Source: ZC4RG29 sp032907565 (lineage in GTDB: Bacteria; Bacteroidota; Bacteroidia; Cytophagales; Cyclobacteriaceae). Taken from it: a stretch of 23,822 nucleotides of DNA. The stretch lies in assembly GCA_032907565.1 (NCBI GenBank), contig JAJJPK010000048.1, positions 1 to 23,822 of the forward strand, in the 5' to 3' direction. Position 1 is the first letter of the stretch, and every line of letters starts with the position of its first letter. The position numbers were made by a program, and so were the translations under genes. Below the pieces are notes generated by a model, which saw only the letters and a program-made list of their open reading frames with translations, ran no database searches and was not told the DNA's origin. Shown piece after piece: positions 1 through 7,512 of the stretch.

Positions 1-216
1 TGCCAGCGCATCGAGGTCAGCCGCAGTTCCCGTAAACCCTCCGACGACCGTCACCTGCTTGCCTGCCCGCCCACTTTTGTCGAGAATTACAAAGAGTTTC
101 TGTTGGCCTGGAGGCAGCGTAGCCGCTTCCTCAGCCCGGGGGACGGAGTAATTAAAATCCGCATCGGTGGAGTAAACCACCCCTTCCCGCCTCTTCCATT
201 CATTCTTTTTAGCCAT
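1..216 (-). CDS. SUI1/eIF1-like translation factor (partial, C-terminus outside window)
   Basis: The minus strand carries an open frame of 72 codons that begins with ATG at 216 and runs off the window at base 1. The protein starts MAKKNEWKRREGVVYSTD and continues with LPPGQQKLFVILDKSGRAGK and QVTVVGGFTGT. A lysine-rich start, an LPPGQQ segment and a basic GRxGKxVTVVxGF strand are typical of bacterial SUI1/YciH proteins, small relatives of eukaryotic initiation factor eIF1. The family is about 105-120 residues, so roughly a third is missing, including the usual C-terminal part. The role in bacteria is poorly defined but linked to start-codon selection or ribosome binding. It starts 21 bases after the stop of the J-domain gene on the same strand, so the two may be cotranscribed. 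The family call is fairly secure from the N-terminal motifs alone. Confidence 0.75.
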   Translation of the reverse strand, partial: MAKKNEWKRREGVVYSTDADFNYSVPRAEEAATLPPGQQKLFVILDKSGRAGKQVTVVGGFTGTAADLDALA

Positions 217-237
217 TTCGCATGCAATTCGCTGCTC

Positions 238-1023
238 TTACTGAAAGAGGAGCCAAAACAACAGGCACAAAAATAAGAGAAACATATTAACCACCCCCAG
301 GCTGTTCATCAGTTGCCGGTTGCCCTTCCGAAATACCCCCAGCGCCGAAGTCACGGTCAGTACCAGTGGAAATAATGCAAAATTGCCTAGAAGCGACATT
401 GGGATCCGCACAATTTCTCCCTGGGCCACAATTCGTCGGGGGATGGACAGTATTCGCGTGCGCTGCAGGTAGATTATCGTGCCTTCGGAAAACGACAAGG
501 GCGCATACGTATCGAATGAAAATTTGCTACCATAGTTTGTCCACACCGCAATGCGGCGGGAGTTGTCAATGCCGGGACCGAGATCGAACGTCCTTATTAT
601 CTTTTCGTCGTTCTGTCGGACGGGTAGGATAACGTCGACGATCACCAAAACGCAAAAGGCAAAGGCAATGCGTGAGATGATCCGTGCGTAGCGCTGATAG
701 CGTACCTGCCAGGGATTCACGGGCGGTGGGCCTGAAGGTCTCGGCCGAGGTCTTGCACGCCGGTACGCCGGGTCGCGATGACTGGGCTGGGGCGTTATGA
801 TGGGCTCGGTCCATGCCAGCGTTCGGGAAAGATCGTACTTCCTTCGCTTTTCGGGATCGCTCAGCACGTCGTAGGCGACGTTGATCTGTCGTATTTTCTC
901 CTGGGCGGAAGGATCCGGGTTGCGATCCGGGTGATACCGAACGACAAGCCTGCGATACGCCGTACGGATGACTTCTTGCGAAGCATGTTCGGGTACGCCG
1001 AGGATCTCGTAATAATCGGGCAT
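238..1023 (-). CDS. Membrane-anchored J-domain (DnaJ-like) protein
   Basis: The first 70 residues form a complete J domain: it starts MPDYYEILGVPEHAS, has the HPD tripeptide at residues 31-33 that stimulates Hsp70 (DnaK) ATPase, and ends DVLSDPEKRRKYD. A Pro/Arg-rich linker (about 75-105) follows, then a hydrophobic segment near 114-135, a region of about 75 residues likely outside the cytoplasm, and two more hydrophobic segments near 211-231 and 242-261. There is no G/F region, zinc finger or DnaJ C-terminal domain, so this is a class III J protein that probably recruits DnaK to the inner membrane. The frame extends nine codons upstream, but the ATG at 1023 is preferred because J domains normally begin just before D-Y-Y. 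The rest of the protein matches no family I recognise; its client is unknown. A terminator lies just upstream, so it has its own transcription start. Confidence 0.8.
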   Translation of the reverse strand: MPDYYEILGVPEHASQEVIRTAYRRLVVRYHPDRNPDPSAQEKIRQINVAYDVLSDPEKRRKYDLSRTLAWTEPIITPQPSHRDPAYRRARPRPRPSGPPPVNPWQVRYQRYARIISRIAFAFCVLVIVDVILPVRQNDEKIIRTFDLGPGIDNSRRIAVWTNYGSKFSFDTYAPLSFSEGTIIYLQRTRILSIPRRIVAQGEIVRIPMSLLGNFALFPLVLTVTSALGVFRKGNRQLMNSLGVVNMFLLFLCLLFWLLFQ

Positions 1024-1030
1024 CAGGCAA

Positions 1031-1058
1031 AAATAAAAAGCCCGTAACACCGGGCCTT
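1031..1058 (-). terminator. Intrinsic terminator after the universal stress protein genes
   Basis: On the minus strand a GCCCG/CGGGC stem (1040-1044 with 1051-1055, six-base loop) is followed by a run rich in T. It sits directly after the stop of the tandem Usp gene and before the J-domain gene start, so it probably ends the usp transcript. The stem is only five base pairs, so efficiency is uncertain. Confidence 0.6.
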
Positions 1059-1083
1059 AGAAATTTGAAGTGCGCTGATGATA

Positions 1084-1935
1084 TTAACGCCGTTTCGTGA
1101 CGAACGTAAGAACAGGGCGACGCGCGTGTGTCACTACCTCTTCTGCGATGCTGCCCGCAAGAACATGAGCAACTCCCGTTCTTCCATGTGTTGCCATGGC
1201 AATAAGATCGGCATCGATGCTGTCGGCGAAATAAGCGATTCCTTCTTCCTCCGTCAGGTCGTTGTATACGTTGAGCGTATAGTTCTTCAACTGCAACTTC
1301 TTGGCAAAGTCCTGCATGTACTTCATCACCACAGCATCGCGCTGGAAGTTGCCGGGCGTATTGATTCGCACGAGGTGGATGGTGGAGTTGTACAATTCCT
1401 GTGTACGCCGTACGATCTTGGAGAAGATTTCTTCCTCCTTACTCATTGACGTGGCATAGACGATATTCTTGAAATCCACGCGCGCGGGTTTCTTCTGGAC
1501 GGTTAGTACCGGGCATTGTGAACGCCGCACCACCTTCTCGGTATTGGTACCCAGGAATACTTTGTCGAGTCCAGACTTACCTCCGGTACCCATTACGATA
1601 AGGTCCACTTTCGAGCTGGCGACAATGGTGTTGATCCCGTGAAAGGGTGTACCGACGCGCAACTCCGTGCTCACCTTAATCCCTTTAAGCTTGTCGTCCG
1701 TGCTTAGCTTGTCGAGTTGCTTTCGTGAGCGTTCGATCAACTTCATAGTGAACAGGGCGTCCTCGGTATTTGCAAGGCCTGTTTCACCTGTAACGCTGAA
1801 CGAAGTCGATGAGGCTGCCTCAGCGACGTGAAGCAGGATAAGCTCGGATCCGGACTTTCGGGCGATCTCTGTGGCTACGTCGAGAGCAATACGGGCGGGT
1901 TTGGAGAAGTCGGTAGGGACAAGAATTTTCTTCAT
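1084..1935 (-). CDS. Universal stress protein, tandem Usp domains
   Basis: A 283-residue cytoplasmic protein with two fused UspA domains. Domain 1 (about 1-147) starts MKKILVPTDFSKPARIAL and has the ATP-binding signature G-2x-G-9x-G-T at 116-130 (GTGGKSGLDKVFLGT). Domain 2 (about 155-280) has the equivalent ATHGRTGVAHVLAGS at 248-262, with Ala for the first Gly. Tandem Usp proteins of this length are common in Bacteroidota and are linked to survival under starvation, redox or other stress, often as ATP-binding regulators. The frame is open 24 codons further upstream, but MKKILVPTDFS is the normal family start and the extension resembles nothing. It follows the single-domain Usp gene with a 72-base gap on the same strand, and both face away from a two-component system, which suggests but does not prove regulation by it. 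Confidence 0.9.
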   Translation of the reverse strand: MKKILVPTDFSKPARIALDVATEIARKSGSELILLHVAEAASSTSFSVTGETGLANTEDALFTMKLIERSRKQLDKLSTDDKLKGIKVSTELRVGTPFHGINTIVASSKVDLIVMGTGGKSGLDKVFLGTNTEKVVRRSQCPVLTVQKKPARVDFKNIVYATSMSKEEEIFSKIVRRTQELYNSTIHLVRINTPGNFQRDAVVMKYMQDFAKKLQLKNYTLNVYNDLTEEEGIAYFADSIDADLIAMATHGRTGVAHVLAGSIAEEVVTHARRPVLTFVTKRR

Positions 1936-2007
1936 ATACAGGTTCAGGGATTCGGTTATTGGGGAAAGTAACGCATTTTTTGACTTGAGAACAAGATAGG
2001 AAACCAA

Positions 2008-2433
2008 TTAAGACGACGGGGCGTCGTCTCCGACGATAACGACCGGAACGGGTAATGATCCGAGGAAGCTATCGGGGGGAAACTCGACGATGAGCCGGCG
2101 CATGTTACGATCCATGACGATCTTGTCGACATGATTGTTACGTACCTGGCGAAGAATGCAATCGGAAAAGAATCCGATCTCGATCAGGAATTCATGGTCG
2201 GTCATGGTGCCATTATGAAAGAAAGGCTCCAGCATACAGAAACGCTCCCGGGCACGCAGTTCCACACGGTTTCTGAACTTGAGAATTTCCTCCTCCTGAT
2301 CGGGCTGAATAAGGCGGTAAGAATAGAGCACGGTGACGCTACGGCCTTCCTTATTTGCTATCTCAATGGCATATTTGAGCGCCTCGATAGAGGTTTCAGA
2401 AAAATCAATTGGGCAAAGTATTTTCCCTTTCAT
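2008..2433 (-). CDS. Universal stress protein-like, single degenerate domain
   Basis: A 141-residue protein starting MKGKILCPIDFSETSIEALK, the typical first strand and helix of UspA proteins, and ending VPVVIVGDD, the typical last strand. Between them the ATP-binding signature G-2x-G-9x-G(S/T) is not present; the matching segment reads DRNMRRLIVEFPPDSFLGS, with charged residues where the phosphate loop should be. It therefore belongs to the Usp fold but probably does not bind ATP in the usual way and may act as a partner of the tandem Usp encoded next to it. It is the first gene of the minus-strand pair and diverges from the histidine kinase gene with a 121-base spacer. Start at 2433 is the only ATG that keeps the first beta strand. 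Confidence 0.75.
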   Translation of the reverse strand: MKGKILCPIDFSETSIEALKYAIEIANKEGRSVTVLYSYRLIQPDQEEEILKFRNRVELRARERFCMLEPFFHNGTMTDHEFLIEIGFFSDCILRQVRNNHVDKIVMDRNMRRLIVEFPPDSFLGSLPVPVVIVGDDAPSS

Positions 2434-2486
2434 AACACAAACTCATTCAAAACTAACCGGTCTGGCCGGCCTATTTCACGATGAGT

Positions 2487-2505
2487 GTCAGGTGCCCAAC
2501 CTGAC
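2487..2505. promoter_or_regulatory. 19-bp spaced palindrome between usp and histidine kinase genes
   Basis: GTCAGGT (2487-2493) and ACCTGAC (2499-2505) are perfect inverted repeats separated by GCCCA. The site lies in the 121-base spacer between divergent genes, 53 bases from the usp start and 49 from the kinase start. Length and symmetry suit a dimeric regulator, and the nearby response regulator has a CRP-like DNA-binding domain, so an operator is plausible. It differs from classical CRP (TGTGA/TCACA) and FNR (TTGAT/ATCAA) sites. A hairpin in the kinase leader RNA is the alternative, since four T follow. Confidence 0.4.
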
Positions 2506-2554
2506 TTTTATCATCCCTTTGGGAAGGCTATATTGCACATAATTGCCTCTAACG

Positions 2555-3826
2555 ATGACAGTAGACCAGAAAGATTCCATCCTTTCCCAGGACGCTTTTC
2601 GGCAAATCTTCCAAAATTCTGCCGAAGGGATTATCATTGTCAATGACGAAGGGCGGATTTTTCTGGCCAATCCGGTTGCGGAAAAGATGTTCGGCTACGG
2701 GCCCGGAGAACTGGTAGACGTGCACCTCGGGAAGCTGTTGCCGGAGCGGTTCCGTGCCCGCCATGCGACTTACCGCGAGCAGTTCTTTCAGGATCCGCGG
2801 CCGCGGCGAATGGGCGTGGGACGCGACTTACTCGCGGCGCGAAAGGATGGCTCTGAGTTTCCGGTCGAAGTCAGTCTCAGCAGCGTTGCCATCAACGGAC
2901 ACTCCCTGGTTATTGCTTTTATCATCGACATCACGCTGCGGAAAAAATCCGAAGAGGCACTGAGGAGAAGTGAGGAACAACTCATCATCTATGCAGCTGA
3001 ACTGGAACGCAAGGTCAAATCGCGGACCGAAGCACTAGACAAAACTATCCGGGAACTTGAAAAGCTGAACAAGGACCTGGAGGAACAAATCCAGGAACGC
3101 CAACGCGCGGAGGAAGAAGCGAAGAAAGCCCTTCAGAGGGAACGCGAGGTCAATGAGCTAAAAACAAAGTTCGTTTCCATGGCCTCGCATGAGTTCCGAA
3201 CACCACTGAGTTCGGTCTTAAGCTCCGCCTCGCTCATCAAGAAGTACCGCGATAAAGGAGACCTGTCCCGCATTGATAAGCACATCGATCGGATCAAGTC
3301 GTCCGTCAACCACCTTACCAACATTCTTAATGACTTCCTGTCGCTTGGTCGACTGGAAGAAGGAAAGATTGACGTGCTCGCCGAAGAAATCGACGTAACT
3401 GAAATTTTCGAGGATATCGTAGAGGAATTGAGATTGTCACTGAAACCCGGCCAGGACATCATCATCAGCAGCCAGGGACCGAAGCATACGATCAAATCCG
3501 ATCCCAAAGTACTCCGGAACATTGCCTTCAACCTGATTTCCAATGCCAGTAAATATTCGGATGAAGGCAAGCACATTTACCTCGACCTGACGTTCAGCCC
3601 CGATCAACTCCGCATTGCTGTCCGCGACGAGGGCGTAGGCATTCCTGCGGAGGAAGCAAAACACATTTTCGAGCGGTTCTACCGGGCAAGCAACGTGTCC
3701 AACATCCAGGGCACCGGGCTTGGCCTGAACATCGTAAAACGCTACGTCTCGCTCCTGAACGGCACGATCGATTTTACTTCGGAATTCGGAAAAGGTAGTA
3801 CCTTTACAGTAACGCTGCCCTGCTGA
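2555..3826 (+). CDS. Cytoplasmic PAS-domain sensor histidine kinase
   Basis: A 423-residue kinase. Residues about 12-135 form a PAS sensor domain (FRQIFQNSAEGIIIVNDEGR; later RKDGSEFPVEVSLS), then a long charged coiled coil (about 138-203), a HisKA dimerisation domain with H-box SMASHEFRTPLS (phospho-acceptor His at 212), and a HATPase domain with N-box NLISNASKYSD (Asn 326 and 330), G1 box DEGVG (358-362) and G2 box GTGLGL (386-391). There is no signal peptide or membrane segment, so it senses an internal signal; the PAS ligand cannot be read from the sequence. The frame opens four codons upstream at a TTG; the ATG at 2555 is chosen because it gives a normal start and loses nothing. It is followed 41 bases later by a response regulator on the same strand, its likely partner. 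Confidence 0.9.
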   Translation: MTVDQKDSILSQDAFRQIFQNSAEGIIIVNDEGRIFLANPVAEKMFGYGPGELVDVHLGKLLPERFRARHATYREQFFQDPRPRRMGVGRDLLAARKDGSEFPVEVSLSSVAINGHSLVIAFIIDITLRKKSEEALRRSEEQLIIYAAELERKVKSRTEALDKTIRELEKLNKDLEEQIQERQRAEEEAKKALQREREVNELKTKFVSMASHEFRTPLSSVLSSASLIKKYRDKGDLSRIDKHIDRIKSSVNHLTNILNDFLSLGRLEEGKIDVLAEEIDVTEIFEDIVEELRLSLKPGQDIIISSQGPKHTIKSDPKVLRNIAFNLISNASKYSDEGKHIYLDLTFSPDQLRIAVRDEGVGIPAEEAKHIFERFYRASNVSNIQGTGLGLNIVKRYVSLLNGTIDFTSEFGKGSTFTVTLPC

Positions 3827-3867
3827 GCCAAGTGGCATCCCGGAACCTTTCAAGCGAATAGCGAACT

Positions 3868-4929
3868 ATGAAAAAAATACTGCTCATCGAAGATAACGCG
3901 GAGGTACGCGAAAACACCAGTGAGATCCTGGAGCTCGCCAACTACGAGGTCATTACGGCAGAAAATGGAAAAATCGGCGTAGAGCTGGCCCAGCGGGAAC
4001 GCCCCGACCTGATCATTTGCGACATCATGATGCCGGAGTTGGATGGGTACGGCGTTCTTCATATCCTCGGAAAAAAGGCGGAAACAGCCCGCATACCTTT
4101 TATTTTTCTCACCGCCAAGACGGAAAAAAGTGACATCCGCAAGGGCATGACCCTGGGCGCAGATGACTACCTGACCAAACCGTTCGACGACACCGACCTG
4201 CTCAACGCAGTCGAAGCGAGGCTGCGCAAGAGTGAATTCCAGCACGCCGACTACGAACCGTCGACCGAAGGATTTGACCGCTTTATCAGCGATGCCCAAC
4301 GGGCGCTGAACCTGAAGGACCTTTGCAAGGACAGAAAGGTAAAGCGCTACAAGAAAAAAGCCGAGATCTATTCCGAGTCGGAAACGCCACTGTACCTATT
4401 CTATATTACGTCCGGGAGTGTGAAGGAATTCAAATCCCATCCCGATGGCAAGGAACTCATCACGAACATCTATAAGGAAAACGACTTCTTCGGTTTCGAA
4501 CCCCTGCTGGACAACGGCATCTACACCGACTCCGCCATAGCAATGGAGGATACCGAGTTGACGTTGATACCGAAGGCTGACTTTCTAACCCTGCTGCACG
4601 CGCGGCCAGACATATCAGCAACCTTCATTTCGCTGCTATGTAAGAAAGTCGCTGCCAAAGAAAATCAGCTGCTGCACCTGGCGTACAATTCCGTCCGACA
4701 ACGTACTGCCGAAGCGTTGCTCAGGGTGTGGAACTTCAAGAATTCGAAAGAAGTTATCAGTGTGTCGCGGGAGGACCTGGCCAAGCTGGTGGGCACCGCA
4801 TCGGAGTCGGTGATCCGGGTATTATCAGATTTCCGTGAGGAAGGGATCATCGACATCATCAGCGGCAAGATCAAGGTGAAGCATCCGGATAAGCTGGAGA
4901 AGGTGATTCGCTGGAGCGTTGCCCGCTGA
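3868..4929 (+). CDS. Response regulator with CRP/FNR-like output domain
   Basis: A 353-residue protein joining a receiver domain (1-122) to a CRP/FNR-type module. The receiver is complete: acidic pocket ED (8-9), phospho-acceptor Asp 52 (ICDIMMPELDG), Thr 82 and Lys 104 (TKPF). Residues about 150-270 resemble a cyclic-nucleotide-binding beta roll, but the phosphate-binding cassette reads FEPLLDNGIYTDSA, with Asp 221 where CRP has its key Arg, so cAMP binding is unlikely. No FNR-like cysteine cluster is seen. Residues 299-335 form the Crp-type winged helix (SREDLAKLVGTASESVIRVL). Phosphorylation by the kinase just upstream probably replaces ligand as the switch. Receiver-CRP fusions occur elsewhere in Bacteroidota but are not the usual response regulator type. 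Candidate targets are the divergent usp genes and its own operon. Confidence 0.88.
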   Translation: MKKILLIEDNAEVRENTSEILELANYEVITAENGKIGVELAQRERPDLIICDIMMPELDGYGVLHILGKKAETARIPFIFLTAKTEKSDIRKGMTLGADDYLTKPFDDTDLLNAVEARLRKSEFQHADYEPSTEGFDRFISDAQRALNLKDLCKDRKVKRYKKKAEIYSESETPLYLFYITSGSVKEFKSHPDGKELITNIYKENDFFGFEPLLDNGIYTDSAIAMEDTELTLIPKADFLTLLHARPDISATFISLLCKKVAAKENQLLHLAYNSVRQRTAEALLRVWNFKNSKEVISVSREDLAKLVGTASESVIRVLSDFREEGIIDIISGKIKVKHPDKLEKVIRWSVAR

Positions 4930-4993
4930 CCGTTGTGTGTAATAGATAGTCCTCTTCGGCGACAAATACGTCAGGATACTAACGTCCCAACAT

Positions 4994-5581
4994 ATGAAAA
5001 AACTATTGACCATCGGCCTAATCGTGGTCGTCGCTATCGTCCTCTACCGCCTGTTCGCCGGAACCTATAACAACCTGGTGACGGAGCAACAAAAAGTTGA
5101 ATCGCAGTGGGCACAGGTAGAGAACGTGTACCAACGCAGGGCAGACCTGATTCCCAACCTGGTGAACACGGTGAAAGGGTATGCCGACTTCGAGCAGGAG
5201 ACACTTACCCGTGTGATTGAAGCGCGCGCAAAGGCAACGTCGATAACGGTCGATGCCGATGATCTAACGCCAGAGAAGGTGGCGGAATTCCAGGCAGCGC
5301 AGAGCGAATTGTCGACCGCCCTGGGCCGACTCCTGGTCAGCGTGGAGCGGTACCCGGACCTGAAAGCGAATCAGAACTTTCTTGACCTTCAGACACAACT
5401 GGAAGGGACGGAAAACCGCATCGCCGTAGAACGCATGAAGTTTAACGAGACGGTCAGGTCGTACAATACTTACGTCAAAACATTCCCGCGCAACCTGCTG
5501 GCGGGCATGTATGGATTCGAGGAGCGCGGATATTTCGACGCCAGCCCTGAAGCCGAACAGGTTCCCCAGGTACAGTTCTGA
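4994..5581 (+). CDS. LemA family protein
   Basis: A 195-residue protein with one N-terminal membrane anchor (about 4-23), then a helical LemA domain: YNNLVTEQQKVESQWAQVEN, then YQRRADLIPNLVNTVKGYA, both close to the family pattern, and a C-terminal FNETVRSYNTYVKTFPRNLL. LemA proteins form an antiparallel helical bundle facing the outside of the inner membrane; function is unclear, though they are regularly encoded next to TPM-domain proteins, as here. The two following genes start three bases after the preceding stop, so this is the first gene of a tight three-gene operon. The 64-base gap after the response regulator leaves room for a separate promoter. Length is typical. Start ATG at 4994 gives the standard MKKLL anchor. 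Confidence 0.93.
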   Translation: MKKLLTIGLIVVVAIVLYRLFAGTYNNLVTEQQKVESQWAQVENVYQRRADLIPNLVNTVKGYADFEQETLTRVIEARAKATSITVDADDLTPEKVAEFQAAQSELSTALGRLLVSVERYPDLKANQNFLDLQTQLEGTENRIAVERMKFNETVRSYNTYVKTFPRNLLAGMYGFEERGYFDASPEAEQVPQVQF

Positions 5582-5584
5582 TCA

Positions 5585-6022
5585 ATGGCGAGGGATTTCT
5601 TCACTGACATAGAGAAAAAACGCATTCGACAGGCGATCCTGGAGGCTGAAAAAAAAACCACTGGGGAAATCCAAGTTCACCTGGAACGTCATGCGGGAAA
5701 ACCCCTCCCGGAAAGGGCTGCAGAGGTTTTTGACATTCTCGGAATTTCGCGTACGAAAGCCCGTAACGGGGTCCTGTTTTACCTCGCCATCGAAGACCAT
5801 CAGTTCGCCGTGCTGGGCGATCAAGGCATTGACAAGGTCGTGCCGGAAGGGTTCTGGGACCAAATACGAGCGCGCATGGAGAATTTGTTTCGCCAGGGCC
5901 GTTTTACGGAAGGCTTATGCGACGGAATCCAAATGACGGGCGAACAATTAGCCAGATACTTTCCAATCACCGAGAATGATCAAAACGAACTTCCCGATGA
6001 CATTTCCTTTGGCAACCAATAA
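5585..6022 (+). CDS. TPM-domain protein, soluble form
   Basis: A 145-residue protein without signal peptide or membrane segment. It matches the TPM (TLP18.3/Psb32/MOLO-1) fold: IRQAILEAEKKTTGEIQVHL, ARNGVLFYLAIEDHQFAVLG, DQGIDKVVPEGFWDQI and a helix ending FTEGLCDGIQMTGEQLARYF. The family has reported acid-phosphatase-like activity in plants but its bacterial role is open. It is translated three bases after lemA and three bases before a second, membrane-bound TPM protein, and lemA-TPM-TPM is a recurrent arrangement in Bacteroidota. Being cytoplasmic, it cannot directly contact the exported TPM domain of its neighbour unless a membrane partner bridges them. Confidence 0.85.
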   Translation: MARDFFTDIEKKRIRQAILEAEKKTTGEIQVHLERHAGKPLPERAAEVFDILGISRTKARNGVLFYLAIEDHQFAVLGDQGIDKVVPEGFWDQIRARMENLFRQGRFTEGLCDGIQMTGEQLARYFPITENDQNELPDDISFGNQ

Positions 6023-6025
6023 CGC

Positions 6026-6823
6026 ATGATAAGGGCGCTACTTCTGTTTCTCTTATTCGCCTCCTCGGTCAGTGCCCAGGATATTCCGCCTCCACCCGAT
6101 CCACCGCGGCTTGTTAACGACTTCGCCGAGGTGTTAAGTGAAGCAGAACGCGCATCCCTTGAGCGCAAATTGAACGCTTATCATGACACCACCTCCACAC
6201 AGATTGCTGTCGTCATCGTAAAAACCCTCGGTGGCTACGAGGTGCTTGACTATGCCTTCCGTATTGGAGAAGAATGGGGCGTCGGTCAGGCAGGCAAAGA
6301 AAATGGCGTGGTAGTGCTTGTGGCCATCGACGACCGCAAGGCGGCCATCGCCACCGGATACGGACTCGAGGGTGCCATCCCCGACATTGCTACGCGCCAT
6401 ATCCGGGAGAATCAAATGAATCCGCGCTTCCGAGAAGGCAATTTCTACGAGGGACTCGATGAGGCCACGACAACCATAATGAAGCTCGCCTCGGGAGAGT
6501 TTACAGCTGAAGACATGGCAGGGGAAGTTCCCCGCGCGGCGATTGTTGTCATCGCGATCTTTCTTATCATCATGATTGCGACGATCATAACGCTCATTGC
6601 AGTCGCCACCCGCAAGCGCAACCATATCGGCAGCAAAGGACTCGACTTCTGGACGGCGCTATGGCTCATGAGTCACATGGGCCGTGGCAAGGGCGGTGGA
6701 AGGTCCGGTTGGGGAGGCGGCTCCGGATGGGGAGGCGGATTCGGCGGAGGTAGTTCAGGTGGCGGATTTGGCGGATTTGGTGGCGGAAGTTTTGGCGGGG
6801 GCGGATCGGGAGGAAGCTGGTAA
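6026..6823 (+). CDS. TPM-domain membrane protein with glycine-rich tail (YgcG-like)
   Basis: A 265-residue protein with a signal peptide (1-17, cut near VSA-QD), an extracytoplasmic TPM domain (about 28-155; LVNDFAEVLSEAERASLERK, then GKENGVVVLVAIDDRKAAIA and TGYGLEGAIPD), a membrane helix at about 171-194 (AAIVVIAIFLIIMIATIITL) and a tail of about 47 residues made almost only of Gly, Ser, Phe and Trp. This architecture is standard for YgcG-type TPM proteins; the Gly-rich tail often ends the family. It is the last gene of the lemA operon. Its final 69 bases overlap the 3' end of the DUF4199 gene on the opposite strand, in the Gly-rich part. Confidence 0.9.
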   Translation: MIRALLLFLLFASSVSAQDIPPPPDPPRLVNDFAEVLSEAERASLERKLNAYHDTTSTQIAVVIVKTLGGYEVLDYAFRIGEEWGVGQAGKENGVVVLVAIDDRKAAIATGYGLEGAIPDIATRHIRENQMNPRFREGNFYEGLDEATTTIMKLASGEFTAEDMAGEVPRAAIVVIAIFLIIMIATIITLIAVATRKRNHIGSKGLDFWTALWLMSHMGRGKGGGRSGWGGGSGWGGGFGGGSSGGGFGGFGGGSFGGGGSGGSW

Positions 6824-7297
6824 CGCGTCTTCATCCTCTTTGCCTTCGAGTTGACCCTCTATCTGGTTTGCATTCTTCACATTGATTATCATAAAGGTGG
6901 CCAGTGCCCCTGACAATGCTCCTTCAGCCACAAGGGCGCACGATACAAGATAGGGATTAAGGTACTCACCAAGTGGCGCTTTCTGTCTCACGGTCTCCAT
7001 CAAGCCCGGATCAATAAACTGGATGTATAAGAAAATAAAAATGGTGAACAAGATCGTGCCGATGGTGCTCGTAACGAAGCCGAACACAAAGGCCTGGAGG
7101 TAATTGAACTGTTTGTTGATATCGCGCTCTCGAAAATGTTTGAACGCGAAGTACAATACGGGAAGGACAATAAAGAAATTTAACACCCGAAGTTCCGTCA
7201 CATGGGTTAGTCCCGCTACTTTCATGATCAGAAAGAAGATGATCAGTCCGGCCGTCATTATCAGCCCGTACCGGAGTTCAGGTCGCATTGATTTCAT
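6755..7297 (-). CDS. DUF4199-like four-helix membrane protein
   Basis: A 180-residue inner-membrane protein with four hydrophobic segments (about 10-30, 36-54, 66-94 and 117-140) and a soluble, low-complexity C-terminus rich in Ala, Ser and Lys (155-180). The layout and the start MRPELRYGLIMTAGLI resemble the DUF4199 family, widespread in Bacteroidota and of unknown function. The frame is open 27 codons upstream, but that extension looks non-coding; MKSMRPEL at 7297 is preferred, with the Met three codons later as an alternative. The last 22 codons and the stop lie inside the convergent TPM gene, where the tail is antisense to glycine repeats. Family assignment is moderate; the membrane topology is clear. 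Confidence 0.65.
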   Translation of the reverse strand: MKSMRPELRYGLIMTAGLIIFFLIMKVAGLTHVTELRVLNFFIVLPVLYFAFKHFRERDINKQFNYLQAFVFGFVTSTIGTILFTIFIFLYIQFIDPGLMETVRQKAPLGEYLNPYLVSCALVAEGALSGALATFMIINVKNANQIEGQLEGKEDEDALPASSRSAPAKTSATKSAKSAT

Positions 7298-7430
7298 AGC
7301 CGTATCCCTTTGTTTATCGTCGGGTCCTCCCTCATACAATGACAAATACCCTACCAAAGGGCCAGGACACGCAGGCACGCGTCCCGCCCGTGGACGGTCC
7401 GGCGTTGACGTGGAAAATTCTACTCGAAAA

Positions 7431-7446
7431 GTGTTGATGTGTTGAT
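7431..7446. repeat. Two tandem copies of octamer GTGTTGAT
   Basis: GTGTTGAT occurs twice in direct succession (7431-7438, 7439-7446). Read on the other strand it is ATCAACAC, one base from the TTCAACAC unit found at 7522-7529 and in four tandem copies at 23701-23732. Confidence 0.7.
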
Positions 7447-7512
7447 TAAGAAACAGGCTGGTATGATTGGGTGAATGCGTGCCACAGCGTACGCCAGGTA
7501 TGGCGATAACCC

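Noticed and set aside
566..1030. 154-codon minus-strand frame overlapping the J-domain gene
   Set aside because: Lies wholly within the J-domain coding region in another frame; Arg-rich composition typical of shadow frames.
2464..2471. GGCCGGCC palindrome in the usp/kinase spacer
   Set aside because: Short, GC-only and without flanking symmetry; the spaced palindrome nearby is the better regulatory candidate.
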